NCBI RefSeq assembly: GCF_018446385.1
Contig: NC_055988.1
Coordinates: 165,118,209 to 165,182,208 of the forward strand
From: Zingiber officinale
Lineage: Eukaryota > Streptophyta > Magnoliopsida > Zingiberales > Zingiberaceae
Reading direction: 5' to 3'
DNA: 64,000 nucleotides
In this document: positions 12,102-23,357 of the stretch, in pieces
Position numbering within the stretch: the stretch's first letter is position 1
How the letters are laid out: each line of letters begins with the position of its first letter
The notes under the pieces: model-generated
The model's input: only the letters and a program-made list of their open reading frames with translations
The model's database searches: none
Told to the model about the DNA's origin: nothing
Program-made: the position numbers and the translations under genes

Positions 12102-12417
12102 AGGTACCGCTCTGATTTGGTGCAACCACCAATCAGGCAAAGGGGGTGTTTTTTAAAAGAAAAATTAGATATCGTTCGTCTTTCATTTTTTTCCCCCTCC
12201 AAAACTATTTTTGAAAAATACATCATCTTTTCACCATTGTTTAGTATTGACAAAATATTACATTTTCAAAATTTTAAAATAATATTTTTTTCATTAATAT
12301 AATAATAATATATTATTATTATTTTTTGAAAATAGTGAAATATTATTTTTTTTTCAGCACTGCTAATCCAAGACCAAATTTTGGGATTTTTTGTTTGTTT
12401 CTCTATGTGCAAGAATA

Positions 12418-13160
12418 ATGTCTCTTCAAGAAGGATGGAACCTCCACGAACCACTACCATACGATCAAGAAGATTTCAACTACTGGAGGAGAAGAATGGA
12501 ATGTTTCTTAGGAAGTTTAGGGAGCGTTTGGTTTGTGTTTTCCACGCTATTTTTTATTTTCATTTTCTGAGAAAATGAAAAACGTGTTTGGTTTGCGTTT
12601 TCCACATTCATTTTTAAGAAAATGAGAGAGCGTTTTCTAAGAAAACGAAAAACGCGGAAAAGTCATTTTCTGAAAAACAAAAAACGCGCATTTTTCAGAA
12701 AATGAAAATGGGGCAAACCAAACGCATCCTTAGATTTCGACAATGTGCTAATTTTGAGAAAACCTTCTCAGGAACCAGAATTGAACGAAAATGTAAGTAA
12801 ACTTATTTGTAGTGTTTTACCTAACAATGTTTTATGCAAACTAGGAAAGTACAAGAATGCATATGAGTTTTGGACCTAGTTAATCAAAATTCACGAGGAG
12901 CCGTTGGAGTTAGAGGATCAAGTTGAAATCGAATCCAAACTTGAGTCAGATCCAACAGAAGCCTACTGAATTAGGGGTTGCGCTCGAGGTTAGTAATATT
13001 TACCAAAATACCCATGCTAATAGTAGCTTAAATAATCAGCATGATGATTCAAATAAGTATGAAATTATTCCAAGTATGGTGTATAATAATCTAGATATAA
13101 ATGATTTAAATTCAAAATCACAAAAAAATCTAGACTCTGATCAAGTCAATCAAGATTGAT
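12418..13160 (+). pseudogene. gag: copia gag, N-terminal part, interrupted by a MITE
   Basis: From ATG 12418 a gag-like start is readable with the FNYWRRRMECFLGS pattern of copia gag (family pattern xxNYxxWxxxMxxxL). The frame is broken at 12520 by a MITE and resumes in the same frame at 12733, encoding a short acidic region (PSQEPELNE) and IKIHEEP, like the host element at 34030. Stops occur near 12879 and 12968. No zinc knuckle survives. After about 13160 it passes into an Asn/Lys-rich degenerate region. Confidence 0.7.
12520..12729 (+). mobile_element. Tourist/PIF-Harbinger-like MITE, 210 bp, TSD TTA, inside gag
   Basis: The terminal inverted repeats are GGGAGCGTTTGGTTTG and, from the other end, GGATGCGTTTGGTTTG. 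TTA flanks both sides (12517-12519, 12730-12732), which fits the PIF/Harbinger TTA target. The body has CATTTTCTGAGAAAATG-like inverted arms and a duplicated GTTTGGTTTGYGTTTTCCAC block. It encodes nothing, and skipping it restores the gag frame. Confidence 0.85.
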
Positions 13161-13870
13161 CAATTTGGCATCAACCTTGACTTGGTCAAATAGAACAATG
13201 ACCAAATCATTTCAAATAATTTAATTAATTCAGAAAATTTAAAATTAAGCGAGCATTTAGACATAAATAAATCAAATATTAAAATAAATTCTAATTTAAA
13301 AGTTAAAAATGAGAAAATGGATAAAATCAATAAATTCCTTGATAAAGTATTTGATAATTAAGATAAAATCAGTCTAGAAAATGCTATCTAAAATCAAGAT
13401 AATTTAATTAATAAAAAATTAAATTTTAAAGATAAAACTAATCTAATAAATTTAATTAATCATATCAATATAAAAGGCAAAGAAAATATAAGGATAATTT
13501 AACAAACTTAAAATTAAATGTTAAAGATAACATATTAAACAAAAATAATCTAGAAAATTTAAAATTAACAATTAATAAAAAGCTAAAAGATAAACCTTTA
13601 AAGAAATATAATTCAAACAATGTAATTAATTCAAATTTAAATAAAAACTTAAACTTTAAAAATAAGCTATTAAAGAAAGATAATTCAATTAACCCAATAA
13701 AATTGAAATTGAAAGAAAATTTAAATATTAAATATACTCTTTTAAAGAAAGATAATTTGACCAATTTAATTAATTCAAAATTAAAAACTTAAATTTAAAT
13801 TACAAATTAAATATTAAAATTTAACTAAAACCAACTCTAATTATATAAAAATCTTAAAATAAAGGCCAAT
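13160..13870 (+). other. Degenerate Asn/Lys/Leu-rich region downstream of gag
   Basis: The sequence is A-rich with frequent AATTTAATTAATTCAAA words. Read in frame it yields N/K/I/L-rich peptide with scattered stops, resembling a decayed and expanded version of the coiled-coil gag tail seen intact at 28280-28400. No independent gene is recognised. Confidence 0.4.
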
Positions 13871-13904
13871 AATTCAGGGGAGACTCCAGAATAGCTGGCA
13901 CCTC

Positions 13905-13985
13905 CAAAATTAACTTACCCGACAAGGTAACTCAAACAAACCTACCTGGCAGGGTAACTCAAACAAACCTACCCGGCAGGGTAAT
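13905..13985 (+). repeat. ~27 bp tandem repeat, 2-3 units
   Basis: The block AACTCAAACAAACCTACC plus GGCAGGGT occurs twice in full with a partial, GACAAGGT-ending copy before it. It lies in the non-coding part of the gag-only element. Confidence 0.6.
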
Positions 13986-13999
13986 TAGGACTAGTTAAA

Positions 14000-14400
14000 A
14001 AGGGACTGAGTTTAACTCTAACCCACGGTATTGGTGAAGTTTTGGATGATAGTACATTAGGGAAACTTAGTCTATGCATGTCTAGGAAGATATGGCTTCG
14101 ACCTGATGCATTTGGCTAAGTGGAACTAGTCGAAGCTACCCCTTACGGATCCTAACCAGTTAGACCAAGGTTTTGTATTAAGTTCCGTGGATAGGACTAT
14201 TTGGAAAACCTCGAAGTTTTGGTTACTCTAATGATGTCCAAGTGCCTCACCATACCCCAAAAGTTTATCCGAAAAATGTCTATTTATTGAGCCCAAAGCT
14301 AAACCTGAATCTAACACAAAGTTAAACCAAACACTATAATTGAATCAAACTCATCTCACAAAATTATAGGATTCCCTGATAGATAATTTAGATCGGGTGA
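14000..14400 (+). other. Non-coding block shared with the element at 34870-35200
   Basis: Ordered similarities run between the two regions: TAGGGAAACTTAGTCTATGCATGTCTA versus the GCTAAGGAAACTCTG...CATGTCTAA block, then GTTAGACCAAGGTTTTGTATTAAG versus GTTAGACCAAAATTTAGTATTAAG, then GGTTACTCTAATGATGTCC versus GGTTACTTTAATGATGTTC. The two gag-only elements therefore share a diverged non-coding backbone after gag. A further echo (CCAAGAAGG...TGCCTCGCCACG) occurs at 28685-28710 and in the 3806-6483 LTR near 6196. Confidence 0.5.
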
Positions 14401-16260
14401 GATGACTAAGAATTAAAATTAAAATTTAATTAAAAATTAAAATAAATAAAATTAAAATTAAATTAAGATAAAATTACTTTAAATAAAATAAATTAAATCA
14501 ATTAAAATTAAATTAAGTTAAAATTACTATAAATAAAATAAATTAAATCAGTTAAAATTAAATCAAAATAAAAAATAAAATCAAATTAAATTAAAATTAC
14601 ATTAAATTAAATTAAAATTAAATTAAGTTAAAATTACTTTAAATAAAATAAATTAAATAAACTAAAATTAAATTTAAAATTAAATAAATAAAAATAAAAT
14701 TAAATTAAAATTAGTTTAAATAAAATTAAATTAAATCAATTAAAATTAAATTAAGTTAAAATTATTTTAAATAAAATAAATTAAATCAATTAAAATTAAA
14801 TTAAGTCAATTAAAATTAAATTAAAATTAAATTATACTAAACTACACGAAATTAAAATTTATTTTAAAAATCATTTTAACTTAAAATTATTTTAAAAATC
14901 TTTCTAACTTAAAATTATATTAAAAATCTTTTTAACTTAAAAAATATTTTAAATTCATTTTAAAAAAAAATATTTTAAAACTTTTAAAAATCATTTTAAA
15001 AATTATTTCAAAAGCTTTTAAAAAGCATTTAAAAATTCTTTTAAAAACTTTTAAAAATTATTTTAAAAATTCTGTTAAAAATTTTCAAAAATCATTTTAA
15101 AAAAATTCTTTTAAAAATTATTTTTAAAACTTTTAAAAATCATTTTAAAAATTCTTTTAAAAAATTCTTTTAAAATTTATTTTAAAAACTTTTAAAAATC
15201 ATTTTTAAAATTCTTTTAAAAATCATTTTTAAAATTCTTTTAAAAATTCTTTCAAAAACTTTTAAAAAACATTTAAAAAATTATTTTAAAAACTTTTAAA
15301 AATTCCTTTAAAAAATTTAAAGATTATTTTAAAAATTCTGTTCAAAATTTTTAAAAATAATTAAAAAAAATCTTTTAAAAAATAATTTTAAAAACTTTTA
15401 AAAATTCTTTTAAATCTTATAAAAATTATTTTTTTAAAAAAAATAAAAATTATTTTAAAACTTTTAAAAATCAATTTTCAAATTCTTTTAAAAACTATTT
15501 TAAAAACTTTTAAAAATCAATTAAAAAAATTTTAAAAAAATTATTTTAATGATTTTTAAAAAACATTTTTAAAATTCTTTTAAATTATTTTAATGATTTT
15601 TAAAAAACATTTTTAAAATTCTTTTAAAAATTATTTTAATGATTTTTAAAAAACATTTTTAAAATTCTTTTAAAAATTATTTTAAGAACTTTTAAAAATC
15701 ATTTTAAAAATTCTTTTAAAAACATTTAAAAATTCTTTTAAAATCATTTTAAAAATTCTTTAAATCATTTTAAAAATTCTTAAAAAAATCATTTTAAAAC
15801 TTCTTTAAAAATTCTTTTAAAAAATTCTTTAAAAATTATTTTAAAAAATTCATTAAAAAAATTCTTTAAAATTTAATTTAAAAAATTCATTAAAAATTAT
15901 TTTAAAAAATTCTTTCAAAATTATTTTAAAAATTCATTTAAAAATTATTTTTAAAAATCATTTTAAAACCTTTTAAAAATTCTTTTAAAAATTATTTTTA
16001 AAACTTTTAAAAGTCTTTTTAAAAATTCTTTTAAAAAATTATTAAAAAAAACTTTTAAAAATCGTTTTAAAATTTTTTTATTTTAAAAATCCTTTCTAAA
16101 TTTATTTTAAAATTATTTTAGCTAAATTAAAATTTTATTGAAACATAAAATTTTAGTTTTAACTTAAAATTCTCTTTTAAAAATTAACTTAAAATTTTAT
16201 TTTAACTTAAAAACTAATTAAATTATGTTAAACTTAGACTAAACTAAAATTAAAATTAAA
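14400..16260. repeat. Low-complexity AT array dominated by TTTTAAAA cores
   Basis: At 14400-14860 the words are TTAAAATTAAATTAA and AAATAAAATAAATTAAATCA. From about 14860 to 16100 the unit becomes ATTTTAAAAATTCTTTTAAAAA with irregular 20-25 bp spacing. The core TTTTAAAA is self-complementary. GC is near zero and no ORF is credible. It occupies the place where protease and pol would lie in a full SIRE-like element. Confidence 0.75.
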
Positions 16261-17840
16261 ATTAAAATTAAAGTTAACTCTCAATCTTTGTTACTTAAAT
16301 GTAACAACTTGAAATTAACAATTTGTTTAATTTACCTAATTAAAATTTTTTTTTTAAAACTATGACATTTAAGTTAAGTAAAAAGTTTAAAATGAAATTT
16401 AAAACATATATTAAAACTTTAAAATTAAAGTTAAATCATAATGTTAAATTAAACTTAAATTAAACTTAAATTAAAACTTAACATTAAAATTTAAAACTTA
16501 AAATTTAACCTTAATTTAAAATCTACAATTAAAATTACACTTTAATCGTTTTAAAAATTATATTAAAATTTTTTAACTTTAAAAAAAAATTATTTAAAAA
16601 TTTTTTAAGTTAAAAATTAATTTTTCCTTAAAAATTTGTTTAAAAAGTTATTTTAATTTTAAAAGCATTTCAAGTAATCTAAACCTTAATGATATTATTA
16701 ACAAATAATTAAAATTTAATTAACTTAAGATTTTAAACTTAATTAAATACTTAATAAGTAAATAATTGATGTAAGACCTTCAAAAATTAACTGTAATCTA
16801 AATTAGATTTGACCTTACATTAAATAGTTAATTAATACTTAACCTTAATTTCGCTCAATAAATTTCAATTTTAACGTTCATCAAAATCTTAATTTCACTA
16901 TAATTAAATCATAATTTATCAACATTAACGATTGATTCAAATTAAATCTTAACATTGTTTAATAACTTTAATAAATTAATTCTAATAAATTCATAGGGAG
17001 TATCAAATTAACGGAGAGAAATAAATAAAAATTATCAAATTCAAGGAAGGTCACATCTTTTAATATTTACTTAAAAAATTATTTCCCTAATTTTTTTTTT
17101 AAATTTCTTTTAAAAAAACTACTTCAATTTAAAAATAAAAAATAAAAAATTAATCCTACTTTGAATATTTTTAGCAAATGTTTTCAAAATTTTATGTCAG
17201 GTTCAGGGAGAGGATTAATTATTTTTAAAACTAAGTAGTTTTTAAGAATTGGATCTAACTTAATTTTAAAAATTAGATTTTTTTTTTTCAAACTGAGTTT
17301 TGAAAATTAGATCTTACTTAGTTGTCTTTTAAAATTAAAATTGAAAATTAAATTTTACAAACTAAGTTATGTAAACTAGATTTTACAAACTCAGTTTTGT
17401 AAGTTATTTTTGAAAATCAAAATTTACTTAGTTTTGAGATTTTTATTTGAAAGTTGTAAAACTATCTTTTATAAACTAAGTTTTTACAAGATTTGGATAT
17501 TAAAAAGCTTTTACTTAATTTTAAAAGTTAAACTTGAACATTGGTTCTAACTTAGTGTTAAAAATTAATCATTAGATTCAAAACTTAATTTGAAAATTAG
17601 ATTTTTACTTAAATTTTAAAAAGTTAAAAGCTAAATTGGATTCAGCAGTAAAGTTAACCTTACTTAGTTTTGAAAATCTTACTTTTATAAAATTATCTGT
17701 GTAAAACTTATGTTTGAAAAGTATGTTTCAAAACATAGTTATTTAAAAAAAAAACTTAGCAATTTTCACAAAAGTTAAAAGTTAAATTTTCTAGAAATAG
17801 TTTTTGAAAATGTTGAAAATTGGATTTTAAAATTAATTAT
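16260..17840. other. AT-rich non-coding region
   Basis: Continued AT-rich DNA without a credible gene. From about 17200 words such as ACTTAGTTTTGAAAATTAGA recur, recalling the CTTAGCTAAGTA region just before the 3' LTR of the element at 30120-30340. It may belong to the plus-strand gag-only element, or to an element whose minus-strand LTR starts at 18223; the sequence does not decide. Confidence 0.4.
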
Positions 17841-18223
17841 TCTTTTGAAACCACCAGGATTTTAAAATTGAAACCACCAGGATTTTGAAATCTAGGTAAA
17901 ATATTTTCATTAGGATTTTCAACATTTTGAATCTGCAACCACAAGGATTTTTATCTAGAGCCCCCAACTCTAAGATTTCGTCCAAAGTACTTAATCTGTT
18001 AAGACTTCACCTTGCCTAACTGTAGCTACGACTTTCCACCACCAAGGGTTACCTCCCCCTAGGGTGTCCACCTGTCTAGAATCCACTAGGGCTTTTACCT
18101 AAGAACACTTAAGACTTTCCTACAATCTCATTTACACTTATTAGACAACAAATAACCTTAACTTTGGACCCTTTGCTATAATTAAAACTTAAGTTCGATC
18201 GTCTGGTGTTTCCTGCACCAACA
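17840..18223 (-). mobile_element. 5' part of a SIRE-like LTR, minus strand
   Basis: Read on the minus strand from 18223 it begins TGTTGGTGCAGGAAACACC, then CGATCGAACTTAAGTTTT, then TTTGTTGTCTAATAAG and CTAGGGGGAGGTAACCCT. This is the same order as the start of the LTR at 26372. About 370 bp are recognisable, ending in repeated AAAATCCTGGTGG-like words. The promoter part and the LTR 3' end are missing. Confidence 0.65.
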
Positions 18224-18397
18224 TATATCATCTGTTTCGTCAAATAAGTACACCTCCTAGGTGTGACAAGAAGTATTATAATTGTTAATTGATTTGATTT
18301 TATAGTTAATTGATAAATAATCATTCTATTCTTCTATTTTTTATATCACTGCACCTAGATTATAAATAGGGATGTGTGGTAGAAATAATGGTGGCTA

Positions 18398-18607
18398 AAA
18401 GGCGAATACGCTCGCCCCCAGTGCCCCGCCAATTCGTCTTAGGACCAACACGGAGGAGGTAAATCATGGGTGGTTACTAGCCCGGCTACTAGCCTTTGGA
18501 ATAGTGACTAACACATAAGGGAGACATTTTATCTCAGCTTTGCCGAGATTTCAACCCCAAACCTCATGGTGACAATACTTCATGCGCTAGTCACTAGACA
18601 TTCTCGC
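18398..18607 (-). mobile_element. SINE-like element, minus strand
   Basis: The reverse complement starts near GAATGTCTAGTGACTAGCGC, has a box-B-like GGGTTGAAATCTC, and ends GAGCGTATTCGCCTTTT with a short T run, as in Au-type plant SINEs. A decayed 3' end of the same family is readable at 24647-24690 (GACGAATACACTCGTCC on the plus strand). No target-site duplication could be found, so the ends are approximate. Confidence 0.5.
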
Positions 18608-18639
18608 TTTAATTTTCTATTCCTCTGCTATTAAATTAT

Positions 18640-18890
18640 AATACTTATTAATATTAATATTTTAAAAAATTATTATCATATTATTTTTTAATTATAAACT
18701 ATAATTTTATTAAAATTATTTATTTTTTCTCACACAATAATTACAGACCTATTTAACTATTAAGTAACCAACATTTGACCATCCTTGTCATACTCTTCTA
18801 GCATTGAGTATTAAAATAAATAAATCAAATTGATATGATGCCTTCATTGCATGGTATAATTTCTTGGTGGCCTTTTCAAAAGGAATGAAA
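18640..18890 (+). pseudogene. Decayed neprosin-gene fragment (intron 1 to start of exon 3)
   Basis: This stretch aligns in order with 20050-20335 of the intact gene: the AAAATTATTTATTTTTT intron end, the exon 2 core (TAAGTAACCAACATTTGACCATCC versus TAAGCAACCAGCATTTAACCATCC), the intron 2 words GCATTGAGTATTAAAA and TTGCATGGTATAAT, and the exon 3 word CAAAAGGAATGAA. Stops and deletions destroy the frame, and the remainder of the gene is absent. It is a relic of a tandem duplication about 1.3 kb upstream of the intact copy. Confidence 0.7.
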
Positions 18891-19690
18891 AAAAAAATAG
18901 TTTCAGTTAATCTTAGTGACTCTTTTTAGGGTGATCAGATTAATTCTATAAAAAATTTTCATCAATCATCATAATAAATTAAAAAATGTACATGATGGAT
19001 AACTCAAAAGTTCAGCATCCTTTTCAATAGAAATGAAGCTATCATGACATGTGATTTTCTAACACAAATCTTCCATTATTAAGTGATATAAATAAAAACA
19101 AATAATTTTAATGAAAGTTTAATTTAAAATTTTAAAAATATTAATAATTATTTTTTAATAATAAAAATAATAATTTTTTAAAAAATATTAATAAGAATTT
19201 TAATGGTTTTATGTGAAATGTTTGACTTAATTTTTAGTTCAAAATAAACATAAGGAATAAAATGTTAAATAATATGGTGTAATATGAAAATTTTCATATT
19301 AAATTTAAATTTTTTGAATATGTTTAAATCGAGACGCAAAAAAAAAAATTATAGTTAGCCAGATATAAGAATCATTAAATAAAATAATAAATAAAAAGGA
19401 AATTATTTGTATATTTAAATGTGTAATTTATATTTTTGTTTACTTTTAAATAAAAATAAATGGAAGGGAATTTATTATTTTAATAACATTAATTTTATTA
19501 TTAATTTTTATTAGATTTTAAAAATATATTAATAGAGAGATAATTACGTGCATTTTGTATAAATTTAGATTTATTATTTTAACATTAATGGAGGCTAATA
19601 TACGGTATAAATTTTAAAATTTCTTAACATTAATATAGATAAGCTTAAATTAATTTAACATTGATTTCATACCAATTATAAGATTACATT
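18890..19690. other. AT-rich intergenic DNA
   Basis: No gene, RNA or mobile-element signature is visible apart from homopolymer and TTAATAATT-type runs. Confidence 0.5.
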
Positions 19691-19885
19691 AATGATAAAT
19701 TAAACATTTAAAAGATTGCAAATAATTTCCCTTTTATTTATTTTTTTATTTAATAATTATTATATCTTACTAATTATAAATTTTAATAATAAATTATAAA
19801 TTTAAAGAATGCAAATAAGTTCCATTCATTCATTTTTTTTATTTAATGATCCTTATATGTTACCAACTATAGAATTTTTTTTTTG
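19690..19885 (+). repeat. Diverged ~100 bp tandem duplication just upstream of the neprosin gene
   Basis: The order TAAATT-AAACATTTAAA-GATTGCAAATAATTTCC-TTTTTTTATTTAATAATTATTATATCTTACTAAT is repeated as TAAATT-ATAAATTTAAA-GAATGCAAATAAGTTCC-TTTTTTTATTTAATGATCCTTATATGTTACCAAC. The second unit carries a CTTATATGTT stretch (about 19852) that could serve as a weak TATA element about 50 bp before the first ATG. Confidence 0.55.
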
Positions 19886-19902
19886 TGTATTTATAAGTGA
19901 GA

Positions 19903-21594
19903 ATGGGCCAAGATTTACTACATATTGCAATACTAAACTTTCGCATCATGTTACTTCGTATTTTATGTCTGGTTTTTATTTCAATTGGTGGGGCACAAGC
20001 AAGGTCATGGAACAAGAAAGCTAAGCATTCGTTTAAAACCATTCAGGTCATTTTTAATATTTTTTATAAATTATAAATAATATTTTTATTAAAATTATTT
20101 ATTTTTTGACAGACAATAACTGGAGATTTATTTGACTGTGTTGATATGTATAAGCAACCAGCATTTAACCATCCTTTGTTGAAAAATCACACTCTTCAGG
20201 TATTGAGCATTAAAAATATAAATCAAACTAATATTATGTTTTTTATTGCATTGTATAATTCATTCGGCCTTTAACTAGCCTAATAATCTTTGCAGTTAAA
20301 ACCAAGCAATCTTCCAAAAGGAATGAAGCTTGCAAAATCTAAACCGGCTTCTTTTTATGGATTCAATGATACTTGTCCTTATGGTACTATTCTCATCCAT
20401 CGTCCTTGGAAACAAGATTTAATTGAGTCTCAGATCTTGAAAAACCAATTTAGAGCACAAGTCGCAGCTGCTAACGACCAAATTAAAGGAAGCCATGTGA
20501 GTTATTATTATTTTTTATCACTTTTGTTATTATTATTATTATTATTTTAATTCAATATTTATAGAGTTCAAAGATAAATAATATTTGCATATACATAGTA
20601 TGCAATAATTCAATCTGAAAGTGGTCCATTTTATGGAGCGTATGCAAAAATGGCGACATATAAGCTTCCAGATCTACAAGCCGATCAAACATCATCCAGC
20701 ACTATATATCTTTTTGGCGATACAAAGGTTCCAGACAATGAACTCAATGTGATCCAGGCTGGTTGGCATGTAAGCTAATATAAAATATTTACTAATATTG
20801 TTTTATATCATCACTAATAGATATCTAATTTCACAGATGTCAACATCCTTGTACAATTCTAGTTATCCTCGATTTTTTACTTATTTGACCGTAAGTATAA
20901 ATCTTTCATTTTTTATTATATATATATATATTCAATGTGCTGGTTTTGTTTGCGATAAAATATTTAATTATATATTTTCAGAGCGATGGGTATGAGACAG
21001 GATGTATAAATTTGCAATGTGCTAGTGCTGGTTTTGTTAGCACCACTAATATTTATGGACCTGGAAGTTTTATTCAGCAATTTTCTACTTATGGCGGTGA
21101 ACAGAAATATCTATCCATACTAATCAGTAGGGTAATTTCTTTCTTTTTTTTTTAAATGTGTTTCTTTTTAATTTTTACTGAAGTTTAATCCTTATTAATA
21201 AATTGTATATTTTCATTTATAGGATAATAATACAGGAAATTGGTGGGTTACATATAATGATGAGCTACCACTTGGGTATTTCCCTAAGGAATTGCTTCCA
21301 AAGATGGATGATTATGCAGATGCAATGCAAATGGGTGGGCATGTTTACTCTCCCTCGAATGTGCCAAGTCCTCCGATGGGTAGTGGTCATCCAAGTAATG
21401 AAGGACGTAATAAAGCCGCTTATTTCATTCAAGTTCAGTTTGTGGATGAATCGAATAACTTGTTCGCTTTGAATGAAAATTATCTTGAAGCTAGAGTTGA
21501 TATTGATGATTATTATAACATATCGGATAATCATTATGTAGATGATAAAGATAAATATGTTTTTGCTTATGGAGGAGCTGGAGGCTTCAAATAA
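19903..21594 (+). CDS. Neprosin-domain (DUF239) secreted protein, seven exons
   Basis: Exons are 19903-20046, 20113-20199, 20296-20496, 20599-20769, 20837-20890, 20982-21131 and 21223-21594. All six introns are GT-AG and phase 0. The product is 392 aa from ATG 19903, or 377 aa from the in-frame ATG 19948, which directly starts a signal peptide ([18 protein letters not shown]) and may be the real start. The N-terminal neprosin-activation region includes [19 protein letters not shown] and CPYGTI. The neprosin domain follows with [44 protein letters not shown] and [13 protein letters not shown]. Size matches the family (about 380-420 aa). Neprosin of Nepenthes is a prolyl endopeptidase with two catalytic glutamates; here the equivalent positions read Gln (QAGW) and His (MGGHVYSP), so peptidase activity is doubtful. 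The family is secreted or apoplastic; the role of this member is unknown. No frame lesion is visible. Confidence 0.88.
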
Positions 21595-21617
21595 GAGATA
21601 TCAATCTTCTTCTGTGT

Positions 21618-21645
21618 AATAAATTATCCAAAGTTCATTAATAAA
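21618..21645 (+). terminator. Two AATAAA polyadenylation-signal candidates
   Basis: AATAAA occurs at 21618-21623 and at about 21640-21645, 24 and 46 bp after the neprosin stop codon. The position suits 3'-end formation but the motif alone is weak evidence in AT-rich DNA. Confidence 0.45.
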
Positions 21646-21649
21646 TTTA

Positions 21650-22590
21650 TATGAACTCTTTTTTTGCTATTGTTCCATATTGTTCAAGAAAAGTTTTTTA
21701 AGTTTAGATCTATGTTTTTTAAAAGGAATTATTTTAGCCCAAAATAAGCCACTGGCTAGATTCAAAATGGATTCTTATCATGCCCAAACCCGACCTTCCA
21801 TTGTGATATCAACCATTCTTTATTGTCAGGATCCTTTTCCAAATGTAGAGATTCTCTCTTTTATATAGAGGAATTATGTATTCACATCTATAGATTATAT
21901 TCAAATAAGAACTAGTGCATGTGCATCAATCTGTATTCTATGGATTCTTATGTTTTCTTCTTCCATTATCATCCTCATGTTTAGGGGTGAAGAAAATATA
22001 AGTTAAATTAAATTAATCAAATGAATCAATTTATTTTAAAAATCCAATTTGGTTAATTTGGAAAGCTATTTATTTTTTAAATTAACATCTTGGAGGATCG
22101 TCGTGCCTTAGTGGAAAGATACTCAAGCCATGTCTTGGAAAGATACTAAAAATATATAAAAGAATAAAATATTATGTTAATGAATTAAAATAAAATATAT
22201 TTATAATTATTTAATAAATTAAGTTTCAAACTATATAAATTACAAACAGATTATTTTTATATTTAAATTTTTTTAAATAGATTTACTGATACATATAATT
22301 TTGTATCAAATTTCGTTATTACTCTGTATTTATTTTTATTTATAAAAAATAATTTATAAATTCTGTTTCTAATATATTTTAACTTCCATTTTATTTTTTT
22401 TATATATTATTTTTTTATTTAAGTGAAATAAATTACTAATTTTGTAGCAAATCTATTTTTGATTTATTAAAATTTGAAACTAATTTTTTTAGTTTATTAT
22501 TGATATTAATTAGCTGGGATTGAATTTATTTTGTAGTTGCACCTTATATACACATTGAAAAAAAATAGTGATAGCTGTGTATCTATCTAT
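21650..22590. other. AT-rich intergenic DNA
   Basis: No credible gene. ORF-like stretches are short and of random composition. No terminal repeats were seen. Confidence 0.45.
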
Positions 22591-22960
22591 CATTTTGTTA
22601 TACAACGCTAAATATTAAATGCCAAAATTTGCATAGGCTTGAGTTTCAAAGATAATAACTTCCCGTGCTAGTGGTGTCAACTCAAGTAAAATGTTTTATA
22701 TCGACTCTTTCAATATGATTCTTATTGTCAAGGGGATCATCTACAGTTTCAGTTTCCTGATTTATCTCTTTGTAGTGGTTATGGAGACGACCGTGTAAAG
22801 CGTCCGAGGTCAACATATGATATTTTGCCTCATTATTGTCATGGCAGCACTTTGCATCTGAAATGCTCATCCTAGTTTGGAAGACTGAGGCATCCAATTC
22901 TACTAGGTACATTACAAAACCTAAAAAAAATAACGACCAATATCCAAGTAAATTTCAAGG
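22590..22960 (-). pseudogene. Unrecognised exon-like segment, copy 1 (ORF 22682-22912)
   Basis: The minus strand carries a 76-residue ORF ending in a stop at 22682-22684, with a normal-looking mixed composition (YLVELDASVFQTR, ISDAKCCHDNNEAKYH). A TTTTTTTAG acceptor-like motif lies a few bases upstream of its first Met codon. I do not recognise the family. A decayed copy of the whole segment, including non-coding flanks, is at 24440-24835. It could be the last exon of a lost gene, or an open stretch by chance. Confidence 0.35.
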
Positions 22961-23357
22961 ATGCACCAAACTTCACAGGTCAAAGTCTCAAATGGCATGC
23001 ACAATATTATAGGAGTTGTCTGCAGCTGCTTGAGAAGGTTTTTGCAACAAGTAATTATCACAAGTTCCTCTAAAAAATGTCTTGCTTCTTTCATTTTGTC
23101 TTGGTTGCCTTCTTTTCATGTTTTTCTTGGTTGCCTTATAACGATGTTTAGTTTGGTCATAGTTTTCATTTCTGCTAAAGATTCATTTGGGTTCAATCTG
23201 AAAAGAATCTAACGTATAAATGGGTTCAGTCTACTGAAAGAAGGTAAGTTTCTAGTCTTTAGAAAAAGAATGTGATATACATCGATTTCATAATTCTATT
23301 TTCTAATATATATAAAAAGATTAACAAACTAATAGAATAACAATGTGTGTACATATA
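22960..23357. other. Intergenic DNA without recognised features
   Basis: A near-tandem TTTTCATGTTTTTCTTGGTTGCC pair (about 23098-23135) is the only local repeat. No credible gene is seen. Confidence 0.4.

Noticed and set aside
13465..13764. 99-codon minus-strand ORF
   Set aside because: Antisense of an A-rich gag tail; Phe/Leu/Lys-only composition.
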